Assembly (NCBI RefSeq): GCF_040683095.1
Contig: NZ_JBFBCI010000021.1
Coordinates: 1 to 64,000 of the forward strand
Source: Sphaerisporangium sp040683095
GTDB taxonomy: Bacteria > Actinomycetota > Actinomycetes > Streptosporangiales > Streptosporangiaceae
Direction: 5' to 3'
Length of the DNA: 64,000 nt
Position 1 is the first letter of the stretch, and every line of letters starts with the position of its first letter. The notes under the pieces are model-generated. The model was not told where the DNA came from, ran no database searches, and worked only from the letters and a program-made list of their open reading frames with translations. The position numbers were made by a program, and so were the translations under genes. Below are positions 56,145 through 64,000 of this stretch, in pieces.

Positions 56145-57608
56145 ATGGCAGATGCGGAGTTCGGGGAGCGGTCCCGGGCGGACGCCTGCCCCGGGGCGTT
56201 GCAGACGCATCCGGCGGCGGACGGAGCCGTCGCCCGGGTCCGGGTGCCCGGGGGGCTGCTCACCGGGGAGCGGCTCGCGGAACTCGGCGCGGCCTGCGCG
56301 GCGCTCGGTTCGGGGGTCGTCGAGCTGACCTCACGGGCTAACGTGCAGGTGCGCGGGCTGGACGGGCCGGGCGCGGAGCTGTTCGCCGAAAGGATGGCCG
56401 CCATCGGGCTTCTGCCGTCGGCCACGCACGAACGCGTCCGCAACATCCTGGCGTCCCCCTTGGCCGGGCTGGACGGTCGCGGGCTGATCGAGGTGGCGCC
56501 GCTGGTCCGCGAGCTGGACGAGGCCCTCGTCTCGCACCCGGCCCTGGCGGACCTGCCCGGCCGGTTCCTGTTCGCCGTGGACGACGGACGGGGCGACGTC
56601 GCGCTCCCCGCCGCAGACGTCGCCTACCTTCCCCTTCCCGCCGTGCACCTCCCCCGTCCGGCCACCGAAAGCACACGGCCACCCGCCGCGGACGTCCGGG
56701 GGGCGTTGCTGCTGGCCGGGCGGGACACGGGGCTGCGCGCCGCGCCCTCCGACGTCGTCCCCCTGATGATCGCAGCGGGCGAGGCGTTCCTGGCCGAACG
56801 CGCCGCCCAGGGTTCGGCCGCGTGGCGCGTCGCCGAGCTGGCCGACGGCCCCGCGAACATCACCGCCCGTGTGTCCGCACGGGCGCCGGGAGCCGGCCAC
56901 ATGTCCGGCCCCGGATCGGCGGACGGGCCCCCGTCACCGCCCGTCCAGGAGCAGTCCGGACGGCCGTCCGGGGGACTCGGCGGCAGCCGGCCCGCCTCGT
57001 CCATCGGCCTGGGCGATCGGCCCGCGCCCCGGCTTGGGCCCCTCGCCCAGACCGACGGACGGGTGGCACTCGTCGTCATGCCGCCGCTCGGACGGTTGAC
57101 GGCCGCGCAGGCGTCCGTGCTGGCCGAGGCGGCGCGGGCGGGCACGGGTGAGGTACGGCTCACTCCATGGCGGAGCGTGATCGTCCCGGGTATGAGGACG
57201 GAAACCGCCGAATCGTGGCTCGCGAGGCTGGGCGAGGCCGGTCTGGTCACCGACCCGGCCTCTCCGTGGACCGGGGTCACGTCCTGCACGGGACGTCCGG
57301 GCTGCGCCAAGTCCCTGGCCGACGTCCAGGCGGACGCCACCCACGCGACCGGCCGGTCCGGCACCGGGCGCGCGACGGTTCAGGCGGCCACGGCGGACGT
57401 CAACGGCGAGACCCCGGGACGGAGGTTGCCCGTGCACTGGGCGGGGTGCGAGCGTCAGTGCGGGCGCCCCGGAGGGCCGGCCGTGCTCGTGGTCGCGACC
57501 GGGGACGGCTACCGCGTCGAATCCGGCGGCGAAAGCATGCGCCACCTGGGCATCGCGGAGACCGCGGCCGCAGTGGCGACGGCCAGGGCCGCACACCATG
57601 CCCACTGA
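56145..57608 (+). CDS. cobG: Precorrin-3B synthase
   Basis: 487 residues from ATG 56145. CobG is the oxygen-using enzyme that contracts the ring at precorrin-3A in aerobic B12 synthesis. It is a sulfite/nitrite reductase-like protein. VELTSRANVQVRGLDGPGAE and LLPSATHERVRNILASPLAG are in the first ferredoxin-like half. The C-terminal TSCTGRPGCAKSLADVQADA and WAGCERQCGRPG supply the four iron-sulfur cysteines. The two halves are joined by an unusually long Pro/Gly/Ser-rich linker (about residues 245-305). Divergent from cobN. Confidence 0.9.
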   Translation: MADAEFGERSRADACPGALQTHPAADGAVARVRVPGGLLTGERLAELGAACAALGSGVVELTSRANVQVRGLDGPGAELFAERMAAIGLLPSATHERVRNILASPLAGLDGRGLIEVAPLVRELDEALVSHPALADLPGRFLFAVDDGRGDVALPAADVAYLPLPAVHLPRPATESTRPPAADVRGALLLAGRDTGLRAAPSDVVPLMIAAGEAFLAERAAQGSAAWRVAELADGPANITARVSARAPGAGHMSGPGSADGPPSPPVQEQSGRPSGGLGGSRPASSIGLGDRPAPRLGPLAQTDGRVALVVMPPLGRLTAAQASVLAEAARAGTGEVRLTPWRSVIVPGMRTETAESWLARLGEAGLVTDPASPWTGVTSCTGRPGCAKSLADVQADATHATGRSGTGRATVQAATADVNGETPGRRLPVHWAGCERQCGRPGGPAVLVVATGDGYRVESGGESMRHLGIAETAAAVATARAAHHAH

Positions 57609-57663
57609 GCCCACTGAGCCCACCACTGAGCCCACTGAGCCCGGTGAGCCCGGTGAGCCCGCT
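57600..57663. repeat. Tandem 9-base repeats between cobG and cbiD
   Basis: Seven or more head-to-tail units of CCCACTGAG, drifting to CCCGGTGAG and CCCGCTGAG, with one CAC insertion. They begin within the last codons of cobG, and the array nearly reaches the stop codon of convergent cbiD. Replication slippage in a non-coding spacer is the simplest reading. Confidence 0.8.
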
Positions 57664-57672
57664 GAGCGCCGC

Positions 57673-58761
57673 TCACCCCGCGCGGCCGACGATGGTGCCC
57701 GCGCGGTCGATGACGACGACGTCGACCTCGACGGGGGCGCCGCGCAGCACTCCGAGGGCGGTGGTGCGGGCTCCGGCGGCGACAAGGTCTCCGAGCGGCA
57801 GTCCCGCCTCCTGGCAGATGGTGAGCGCCTGGAGGGCGGTGTTCGCGCGCAGGACGCGTGCGGCGAGGTCCTCGTCCCCGCCCGCGTCGCGCACCATCGC
57901 GGCGAGGGCGTCCGTACTGACCTGGGAGCGGCCCGAGTGCAGGTCGAGATGCCCGTCGGCGAGCTTGGACAGCTTGCCGATGCCGCCGGCCACCGTAAGC
58001 CGGGGCACGGGATGCCGCCGCAGGTACTTCAGGACGGCCCCGGCGAAGTCGCCCATGTCGAGCAGCGCGTCCTCCGGCAGGCCGTACAGCTCGGTCGCGA
58101 CCTTCTCCGACGTGCTGCCGGTGCAGGCGGCGACGTGGACGTGCCCGGCGGCGCGGGCGACGTCGATGCCGCGCCGGATGCTGTCGATCCACGCCGAGCA
58201 GGAGTACGGCACCACGATGCCGGTCGTGCCGAGGATGGACAGGCCGCCCAGGATGCCCAGCCGGGGGTTCCAGGTACGCCGCGCGAGCTCTTCACCGTTC
58301 TCGACCGATATCTCCACGACCACGTCGCCCTCATCGCGGTACGCGGCGGCGACCCGGGCGACGTGGTCGCGGATCATCTGACGGGGGACCGGGTTGATGG
58401 CCGGTTCTCCCACGGCCAGCGGCAGCCCCGGTTTGGTGACCGTGCCGACGCCCGGTCCGGCGCGGAACGTCACCCCCGTCCCCGGTGCTCCGTGCCGTAC
58501 GGTCGCGGTGACCAGCGCGCCGTGGGTGACGTCCGGGTCGTCGCCCGCGTCCTTGACCACCCCGGCCCGCGCCCGGTCCGCGCCCGGCGGGCCCTCCACC
58601 AGTTCCTCGACGGCGAGCGCGAACGCCGGCCGCTGCCCCCGGGGCAGGAAGATCTCCACCGGGTCGGGGAAGGAGCCGGTGAGCAGCGCGGTGTAGGCGG
58701 CCGTGGTGGCCGCCGTGGCGCACGCGCCGGTCGTCCACCCGTACCGCAGCCCTGTGGTCAT
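57673..58761 (-). CDS. cbiD: Cobalt-precorrin-5B C1-methyltransferase CbiD
   Basis: 362 residues from ATG 58761 (MTTGLRYGWTTGACATAATT), the signature N-terminus of CbiD. RNPRLGILGGLSILGTTGIV-type segment, VPYSCSAWIDSIRRGIDVAR and VHVAACTGSTSEKVATELYG are typical. CbiD methylates C1 of the ring in the anaerobic-style pathway, where aerobic organisms use CobF. It is convergent with cobG and its start faces cobK, 35 bases away, so cbiD and cobK share a very short divergent promoter region. Confidence 0.93.
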   Translation of the reverse strand: MTTGLRYGWTTGACATAATTAAYTALLTGSFPDPVEIFLPRGQRPAFALAVEELVEGPPGADRARAGVVKDAGDDPDVTHGALVTATVRHGAPGTGVTFRAGPGVGTVTKPGLPLAVGEPAINPVPRQMIRDHVARVAAAYRDEGDVVVEISVENGEELARRTWNPRLGILGGLSILGTTGIVVPYSCSAWIDSIRRGIDVARAAGHVHVAACTGSTSEKVATELYGLPEDALLDMGDFAGAVLKYLRRHPVPRLTVAGGIGKLSKLADGHLDLHSGRSQVSTDALAAMVRDAGGDEDLAARVLRANTALQALTICQEAGLPLGDLVAAGARTTALGVLRGAPVEVDVVVIDRAGTIVGRAG

Positions 58762-58796
58762 GGGCCAAGGATGTACCACGTGAAAGGAAGCGGCAG

Positions 58797-59555
58797 ATGA
58801 GGGGCGGCGTCCTGGTACTCGGCGGCACCGGGGAGGCGCGGCGGCTCGCGTCCGAGCTGGTCCGTGACCCGGGCGTCCGCGTGGTGTCGTCGCTGGCGGG
58901 ACGGGTGACCGACCCCCGTCTGCCCGAGGGCGAGGTGCGGGTCGGCGGGTTCGGCGGCCCGGACCGGATGGCGGCATGGCTGCGCGAGCACGGGATCCGC
59001 GCGGTGATCGACGCCACGCACCCCTTCGCCGAGCGCATCACCGCCTCGGCCGTCCGCGCGACGGCGGAGGCGAGGGTTCCGCTGCTGGTGCTCCGGCGCC
59101 CGGGGTGGCGGCAGGACGCCGGGGACGACTGGCGCTGGGTGGCGTCCCTGGACGAGGCCGCCGCCGTCCTGCCCGCGCTCGGGCGCAGGGTCTTCCTCAC
59201 GACCGGCCGCCAGGGGCTCGCCGCGTTCGCCGGCGCGGACGGCCTGTGGTTCCTGATCCGTACGGTCGACCCGCCGGAACCGCCGATGCCCGCCCACCAC
59301 CACCTCGTGCTCGACCGGGGTCCGTACACGGTGGACGGCGAGCGGGCGCTCATGCGCGAGCACCGCGTCGACGTGCTGGTCACCAAGGACAGCGGCGGGA
59401 CGATGACACGGGCGAAGCTCACGGCCGCGCGCGACCTCGCCCTGCCCGTGGTGGTCGTACGCCGCCCACCCCTCCCCGAGACCGCCGCCCTGGACACCGT
59501 GGACACCGTGGAGGCCGCACTGACCTGGCTACGCGCCCTACCGGGAACCCCCTGA
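58797..59555 (+). CDS. cobK: Precorrin-6A reductase
   Basis: 252 residues from ATG 58797, with AAAGGAAG upstream. The NADPH-dependent reductase of the corrin ring (CobK/CbiJ). Marks: VLVLGGTGEARRLASELVRD, DATHPFAERITASAVRATAE, RRVFLTTGRQGLAAFAG and VLVTKDSGGTMTRAKLTAAR. It acts after C5 deacylation in B12 synthesis. The start lies 35 bases from that of divergent cbiD. Confidence 0.93.
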   Translation: MRGGVLVLGGTGEARRLASELVRDPGVRVVSSLAGRVTDPRLPEGEVRVGGFGGPDRMAAWLREHGIRAVIDATHPFAERITASAVRATAEARVPLLVLRRPGWRQDAGDDWRWVASLDEAAAVLPALGRRVFLTTGRQGLAAFAGADGLWFLIRTVDPPEPPMPAHHHLVLDRGPYTVDGERALMREHRVDVLVTKDSGGTMTRAKLTAARDLALPVVVVRRPPLPETAALDTVDTVEAALTWLRALPGTP

Positions 59556-59603
59556 ACCACCGCGGAGCACCGGGCACGCGCCGATCCGCCGCAGCGGAAT
59601 GCA

Positions 59604-60167
59604 CTAGCCGGCGAGCAGGCGGCGGACGGAGTCGGCGACGACGTCCTCGCGCCGGACGCCCTCCATGTCGACGGCGGCGCCGAACTCGGGGTTGACCGCC
59701 GTCCACACGGCCGCGAGCTGCAGCACCAAGGTGAGCAGGACCCCGGGCGGGTAGTGCCGGGGCAGCACGCCCTCGTCCTGGGCGCGCGCGATGGCGTCGA
59801 CCTTGTCGCGGACGCTCTTCACGGCGAGCGGCACGGGCGCGTCGGCGGCGCGTTCCAGGCGCTGCCAGGTCGCCAGCCGCATGACCTGCGGGTGCTCCTC
59901 GTAGCGGCGGGCCAGCCTGGCCGCGTACCCGGGCAGGTCGTGGACGTCGATCGGGGTGTCGGCCACCGTGTCGCGCACGATGGTCTCGAAGGCGGCGTCG
60001 AAGAGCTGATCTTTGCTGCCGAAGTAGTGGTAGATCTGCGCCTTGTTCGAGCCGGCCGCCTCGGCGATGCGGTCGACGCGTGCCCCGGCGATGCCGAACT
60101 CGGCGAACTCCCGCAGAGCGGCGTCCAGCAGGCGGCGTCGTGTGGCTTCGGCATCTCTCGGCGGCAT
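59604..60167 (-). CDS. TetR-family transcriptional regulator
   Basis: 187 residues. DNA-binding helix-turn-helix in residues 8-55: ATRRRLLDAALREFAEFGIA, GARVDRIAEAAGSNKAQIYH, YFGSKDQLFDAAFE. The C-terminal part is TetR_C-like with EEHPQVMRLATWQRLERA, where the QRLE/WxRLE segment is common in repressors of the YcdC-like group. It is divergent from a hydrolase gene with a perfect palindrome in the 120-base gap, the most likely operator for both. Confidence 0.92.
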   Translation of the reverse strand: MPPRDAEATRRRLLDAALREFAEFGIAGARVDRIAEAAGSNKAQIYHYFGSKDQLFDAAFETIVRDTVADTPIDVHDLPGYAARLARRYEEHPQVMRLATWQRLERAADAPVPLAVKSVRDKVDAIARAQDEGVLPRHYPPGVLLTLVLQLAAVWTAVNPEFGAAVDMEGVRREDVVADSVRRLLAG

Positions 60168-60224
60168 GCCCCCAGATTAGCCTCCTAACCATTTAGTTGA
60201 CAACTCCGCGAGGGGTGGCCTAGC

Positions 60225-60244
60225 TTCTAACCAACCGGTTAGAA
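60225..60244. promoter_or_regulatory. Palindromic TetR operator
   Basis: TTCTAACCAACCGGTTAGAA has perfect eight-base arms TTCTAACC/GGTTAGAA around AACC. It lies between the divergent TetR and hydrolase genes, 43 bases from the hydrolase start. A weaker related site, CTAACCATTTAGTTG, lies near 60185-60199 next to the TetR start. Confidence 0.7.
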
Positions 60245-60287
60245 GACAGCTCGACCGGCAGACGCCCGTAGACGAAAGAGGCCCCCC

Positions 60288-61226
60288 ATGCTCGGCACCG
60301 ACCCCGCCATCCACTGGCGCGACGCGCTGTCCGCCAGGCTGATGCAGGCGATGTTCCCCGCCATGTTCCGCCTGCAGTACTCCTCGCCGGACGTCCAGTT
60401 CGCGACGAAGAAGATCGCCAAGCCGTCGCGCATCACGATCCCGACCCGGCACGGGAAGGTGCGGGCGCTGCTCTACGCGCCCACCCCCGAGGACGTCACG
60501 GCGGCCCTCGCCTCGGGCAGGCGGCCCCCGGTGCACCTCATCACCCACGGCGGCGCCTTCATCATCCGCGTGCCCCGCCAGGAGGACAACATCGCCCGCT
60601 ACCTCGCCTCCGAGATCGGCTGCCACGTCGTGATCCCCGACTACGACACCGCCCCCAAGGTCCGCTTCCCGGTCTCCGAGCAGCAGACCTACGACGTCTT
60701 CCGCTGGATCCACGAGAACGGCCACGTCCACGGCTGGGACGGCGAGCGCGTCTCGGTGGGCGGCCCGAGCGCCGGAGGCAAGTTCGCGCTGAACGTCGCA
60801 CAGCAGGCCATCGACGACGGCGGCTACCGGCCGGTGGCGGTGTCGTCCGAGTTCGGGGCCGCCGACCTCGTGCGGGACGACTCGCTGCGCACGTCCGCGA
60901 AGCCGAACCCGGTGGTGCCGCCCGCCATGATGGGCCTGGTACGCCGCACGTACTTCAAGGGCGTCGACCCGAGCGACCCCCTCGCCTCCCCGGCCCGTTA
61001 CGCCCGGCTGGCCGAGCTCCCCCCGACCCTGATCATGACCGCCGAGTACGACACCCTGCGCCACGAGATGAACGACCTGGCCGCCGACCTCGCGTCCAAG
61101 GGCGTGGCGGTCACCCATCGCGAGTTCGCCGGCGTCGACCACGGCTTCACCCACACCAAGCCGGTGGAAGTGGCGCGCGAGGCGATCACCCTGCTCGGCG
61201 AGCACCTCCAGAAGGCCTACGCCTGA
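60288..61226 (+). CDS. Alpha/beta hydrolase, hormone-sensitive-lipase type
   Basis: 312 residues. HSL-family marks: THGGAF oxyanion motif (87-89), nucleophile Ser161 in SVGGPSAGGKFALNV, acid Asp255 in TAEYDTLRHE and His285 in FAGVDHGFTH. The N-terminal cap helices (ALSARLMQAMFPAMFRLQYS) lack a signal peptide, so the enzyme is intracellular. It probably hydrolyses short acyl esters or lactones. Control by the divergent TetR is likely from the palindrome between them. The next SDR-SnoaL gene may be in the same unit. Confidence 0.9.
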   Translation: MLGTDPAIHWRDALSARLMQAMFPAMFRLQYSSPDVQFATKKIAKPSRITIPTRHGKVRALLYAPTPEDVTAALASGRRPPVHLITHGGAFIIRVPRQEDNIARYLASEIGCHVVIPDYDTAPKVRFPVSEQQTYDVFRWIHENGHVHGWDGERVSVGGPSAGGKFALNVAQQAIDDGGYRPVAVSSEFGAADLVRDDSLRTSAKPNPVVPPAMMGLVRRTYFKGVDPSDPLASPARYARLAELPPTLIMTAEYDTLRHEMNDLAADLASKGVAVTHREFAGVDHGFTHTKPVEVAREAITLLGEHLQKAYA

Positions 61227-61370
61227 GCCCGCTCACCCTTGACCGTCTTCCCTGGTCTCTCCAGAGTCCCTCAGTCTCCCTCAGTCTCCCCCGCTCTCCC
61301 TTGGTCTCCCCTGGACAGCCGTGGTTTCCCCCGCCCTCTGTTGAACTGCACTCGAAAGGTGAACACTGAA

Positions 61371-62660
61371 ATGTCGGACAAAGTTTGGTTCGTTACCGGC
61401 AGCTCCCGCGGCCTCGGACGGGAGATCGTCCTGGCCGCTCTTGACCAGGGCGACCGCGTCGTGGCCACCGCCCGCCGCCCTGAGCAACTCGCCGACCTGA
61501 CCGCGACCCATGCGGGCAAGCTGCTCGCCCTCCCCCTCGACGTCACCGACCCTGGCGCGGTCGACGCCGCCGTCGAAGCGGCAGTGCGGGAGTTCGGCCG
61601 GCTGGACGTGGTGGTGAACAACGCCGGGTACGCCGACCTCGTGTCGGTCGAGGACTCCACGCCGGAGGGGTTCCGCGCGCAGGTGGAGACGAACCTGTTC
61701 GGCGTCGTCCACGTCAGCAAGGCCGTCGTGCCGATCCTGCGCCGGCAGGGCGGCGGTCACATCATCACGGTGTCGTCCGTCGGCGGGCGCGTCGCGACCC
61801 CGGGGCTGGCCGCGTACCAGGCGGCGAAGTGGGGCGTCAACGGGTTCACCGAGGTACTGGCCACCGAGGTCGGCCCGCTCGGCGTCAAGGTGACGACGAT
61901 CGAGCCCGGCGGCATGCGCACGGACTGGGCGGGCTCCTCGATGACGGTCCCCACCCCCTCGGCTCCGTACGCGGGTACGGTCGGCATGCTGGCGAGCCTG
62001 TTCACCGGTGCCGCCGACGCCGCGCTCGGCGACCCGCGCAAGGTCGCCCACGTCGTGACCCTGCTCGCCGCGATGGACGAGCCGCCGACCCGGCTGCTGC
62101 TCGGCTCCGACGCCCTGACCGGGGCCCGCGCCGCCGCCAATGCGCTCGCCGAGCGCGACGCCGCCTGGGAGGGGCTCAGCCGCTCGACCGACCGGGACGA
62201 CGCCACGCCCGAGCAGCGCGACCCCCTCGGCCAGGCGTCCGGCGACCCCGTGACGGTCGTCCGGCGGTTCCTGGACGAGGTCGTCAACGGGGGCGATCTG
62301 GCCGCGATCGACGAGTTGTGGAGCGAGGACCTGCGGTGGCACGGCGGCAGCTTGGGCGAGGTCACCGGGCTGAGCGCCTTCAAGGAGCACCTGGCCGCCA
62401 GTGCCGCCGGCGCCTTCACGGCCATGCGCCTGCGCGTGGACGAGATCATCGCCGTGGGCGACAAGGTGGTCGTGCGGTTCACCAACAGCGGCACCCACAC
62501 CGGGACGTTCATGGGCGCACCGGCCACCGGCAGGCACGCGCAGTGGCTCGGCATCGGCATCTACACCGTCACGACCGGGAAGATCAGCGAGGCGTGGTTC
62601 GGCGAGGACGCCCTCGGCATGCTCCTCCAACTCGGCGCGGTATCCCTGCCCAGCAGGTGA
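61371..62660 (+). CDS. Fused short-chain dehydrogenase and SnoaL-like protein
   Basis: 429 residues from ATG 61371, behind AAAGG. Residues 1-about 275 are a classical SDR: VWFVTGSSRGLGREIV (NADP motif), VVNNAGYADL, IITVSSVGGRV with catalytic Ser, and Tyr149/Lys153 in AAYQAAKWG. After a charged linker, residues about 295-429 form a SnoaL/NTF2-like domain: VVRRFLDEVVNGGDLAAIDE, VVVRFTNSGTHTGTFMGAPA, GIGIYTVTTGKISEAWFGED. The two domains are usually separate proteins. It follows the hydrolase by 144 bases that hold a degenerate CTCCCTCAGT repeat. Confidence 0.88.
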   Translation: MSDKVWFVTGSSRGLGREIVLAALDQGDRVVATARRPEQLADLTATHAGKLLALPLDVTDPGAVDAAVEAAVREFGRLDVVVNNAGYADLVSVEDSTPEGFRAQVETNLFGVVHVSKAVVPILRRQGGGHIITVSSVGGRVATPGLAAYQAAKWGVNGFTEVLATEVGPLGVKVTTIEPGGMRTDWAGSSMTVPTPSAPYAGTVGMLASLFTGAADAALGDPRKVAHVVTLLAAMDEPPTRLLLGSDALTGARAAANALAERDAAWEGLSRSTDRDDATPEQRDPLGQASGDPVTVVRRFLDEVVNGGDLAAIDELWSEDLRWHGGSLGEVTGLSAFKEHLAASAAGAFTAMRLRVDEIIAVGDKVVVRFTNSGTHTGTFMGAPATGRHAQWLGIGIYTVTTGKISEAWFGEDALGMLLQLGAVSLPSR

Positions 62661-62674
62661 ACCCGGCCTCGACC

Positions 62675-62788
62675 TCAGCCCGTGCCCCGCAGAAAGGCCA
62701 GGTCCTCCTCTCCCCCCGCGTCCAGTACGGGACCGTGGCCGGCGGCGCGGGCCCGCAGCGGGACGCCGTTGCCGTCGATCAGTGCCAT
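62675..62788 (-). CDS. Possible 37-aa frame after the winged-helix gene
   Basis: ATG at 62788 lies five bases after the stop of the regulator gene, behind GAGGGG. It encodes MALIDGNGVPLRARAAGHGP and a glycine-rich remainder. The pattern resembles the first strand of an alpha/beta hydrolase cut short (GVPLRARxAGHGP). It ends 15 bases before the end of the opposing SDR gene. Could be a truncated remnant or not translated. Confidence 0.3.
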   Translation of the reverse strand: MALIDGNGVPLRARAAGHGPVLDAGGEEDLAFLRGTG

Positions 62789-62793
62789 ACCCC

Positions 62794-63840
62794 TCAAAAG
62801 ACCTTTACGCGGGAACGCAAGGGGGTGCTCAGGCCCGGGGCCTTGGCGCCGTCGAGGAGTTTCCGGCCCAGCGGGGTGAGGTCGTGCAGGACGGCGGGTC
62901 CGTGGCGGGTGCTGGTGATCAGCCCCGCCTGCCGGAGGGTCTTGGTATGGCGGCTCATCGACGCGAGCGAGGTGTGCAGTTTCGTGGCGAGCTGTGTGGT
63001 GGAGGCGCTGTGCGCCAGTGCGGCGAGCACGGCGGCGCGGGTCGTGCCCATGAGGTCGGCCAGCGATTCCCCCGGGTCGACGCAGGTGATCGTCTCCCAG
63101 CGGTGTTCCTGCGCGATCGGGTAGACCAGGACCGGTGGCAGGTCCTGGTCGGCGAGCGACACGGGCGACCCGCAGCAGAAGAACGACGGCACGAGCCGCA
63201 GGCCCCGGCCCTGTAGGTACAGGTCCCGCTCGACGGCGTAGCGCACCTCCAGCACCGGCCGGCGCCAGCGCATCAACGGCTCGAAGCCGCGGAACAGCGC
63301 CTCGACGCCACCGGCGAGCAGCGCGCCGACCCGCACCGCGACGTCGGCCTCGACGCTCGCGCGGATCAGGTCGTCGTGGGCACCTACCGCGGCGTGGTGG
63401 TACTCGCCCAGCGCGGTCGCCAGGCAGGCCGGCGTGCCGCTCCGCGAGTCGGTGAGACCGGCGAGCCGGCTCGGGGTGGCCCGGCCGCGGCGCCGGTTGG
63501 TCTGGTGCAGCAGATCCAGCTCGTGCCGCAGCCGTCGCCGGCTCGTGGCACGCACGGCGTCGAGGCCTGCGTCGAGCCCGGCCGCCGACTCGGCGGGGGT
63601 GAGGAAGTCGGGGAAGTAGGGGCCGAGCGGGGCGAGGTCGGCGAGGAGCGTCGCGGCGGGCCGCATCATGGCCAGCAGGTCGGGGCGGCTACGGAGCCGC
63701 GCCGTCCACGGCTGGAGGTAGACCGGTTTGTCGGCGTCGCCCAGCCGGAAGTGGCTCAGCAGGACTTCCCACAGCGGGTCGACGACGGTGGTCAGGCGGG
63801 TTCGCGCGATGTCCTCGGCGGTGAAGTGTATTCGCAGCAT
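62794..63840 (-). CDS. Winged-helix (ArsR-like) transcriptional regulator, 348 aa
   Basis: A long regulator with the DNA-binding domain at its C-terminus: LMGTTRAAVLAALAHSASTT, QLATKLHTSLASMSRHTKTL, RQAGLITSTRHGPAVLHDLT. The N-terminal 230 residues are a separate domain (LTTVVDPLWEVLLSHFRLGD, PWTARLRSRPDLLAMMRPAA). This layout with a C-terminal ArsR-type winged helix is common in actinomycetes, where the first half probably senses a ligand or binds a partner. The target is unknown. Confidence 0.85.
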   Translation of the reverse strand: MLRIHFTAEDIARTRLTTVVDPLWEVLLSHFRLGDADKPVYLQPWTARLRSRPDLLAMMRPAATLLADLAPLGPYFPDFLTPAESAAGLDAGLDAVRATSRRRLRHELDLLHQTNRRRGRATPSRLAGLTDSRSGTPACLATALGEYHHAAVGAHDDLIRASVEADVAVRVGALLAGGVEALFRGFEPLMRWRRPVLEVRYAVERDLYLQGRGLRLVPSFFCCGSPVSLADQDLPPVLVYPIAQEHRWETITCVDPGESLADLMGTTRAAVLAALAHSASTTQLATKLHTSLASMSRHTKTLRQAGLITSTRHGPAVLHDLTPLGRKLLDGAKAPGLSTPLRSRVKVF

Positions 63841-64000
63841 GCCTCGTCCCCAGGCGTCAGACGTAGGGGTTGTTCGATGTGGATGGCCTGACTTGTTTCT
63901 GTCGGGCCTCGACCTCGCGCCACCGCCGGGCCGGGCGGTGGCGCGGTGCCGGGGAGAGCATCGCGAGCGCGGCTTGACATGGGCTTGCCGCCGATGGCGG
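63841..64000. other. Right edge of the window, no gene supported
   Basis: The 160 bases upstream of the regulator contain a GC-rich inverted repeat, GCGCCACCGCC/GGCGGTGGCGC at about 63917-63944, but no credible reading frame. The repeat may be the terminator of a gene to the right. Confidence 0.5.

Overview
The window is high-GC DNA with actinomycete-type genes: class I lysyl-tRNA synthetase, SAV2177-type methyltransferases, a Zur-type regulator, GTG starts, and a mixed CobG/CobN/CbiD cobalamin route. It most resembles a filamentous actinomycete, perhaps of the Streptosporangiales. I cannot fix the genus from sequence alone.

The first 17 kb are accessory and decayed. They hold a broken IS200/IS605 element, an anti-sigma-like ATPase, an XRE regulator and a NUDIX hydrolase. 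Gene fragments follow: NUDIX, DegT aminotransferase and TauE, with Gfo/Idh/MocA, HAD and two methyltransferase pieces further on. There is a small degenerate type I-E-like CRISPR remnant with no cas genes. In the middle sits a giant secreted Rhs protein (2865 aa, minus strand) with two LamG-like domains, a Gly/Lys linker, a repeated CxKNC tract and a short C-terminal toxin with a Cys-His-Asp set. A 122-aa gene follows one base later and is the likely immunity gene.

From 17.3 to 36.5 kb nearly everything lies on the minus strand and is intact: metH, an AhpD-like enzyme, secreted proteins, DUF488, then a tight ABC peptide importer operon ending in a GNAT and MurQ (32.3 to 24.4 kb) that looks like a muropeptide salvage unit. 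A SAV2177 methyltransferase, lysS and a short-chain dehydrogenase follow. From 36.7 to 52 kb come a DUF6461 protein, zur, a TetR whose upstream palindrome matches one upstream of the dehydrogenase, an orphan oligopeptide-binding protein, asnB, a kinase-like protein lacking its P-loop, a CBM2 remnant, a sialidase-like protein, a phytase-like esterase, a beta-carbonic anhydrase with an altered active site, an ArsR/CDF metal efflux pair and a transglutaminase-like protein.

The last 12 kb hold part of a cobalamin pathway: cobN behind a cobalamin riboswitch, cobG, cbiD and cobK. With metH (B12-dependent) the window both makes and uses B12. A TetR with its palindromic operator, an HSL-type hydrolase, an SDR-SnoaL fusion and a winged-helix regulator close the window. 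I saw no tRNA or rRNA gene.
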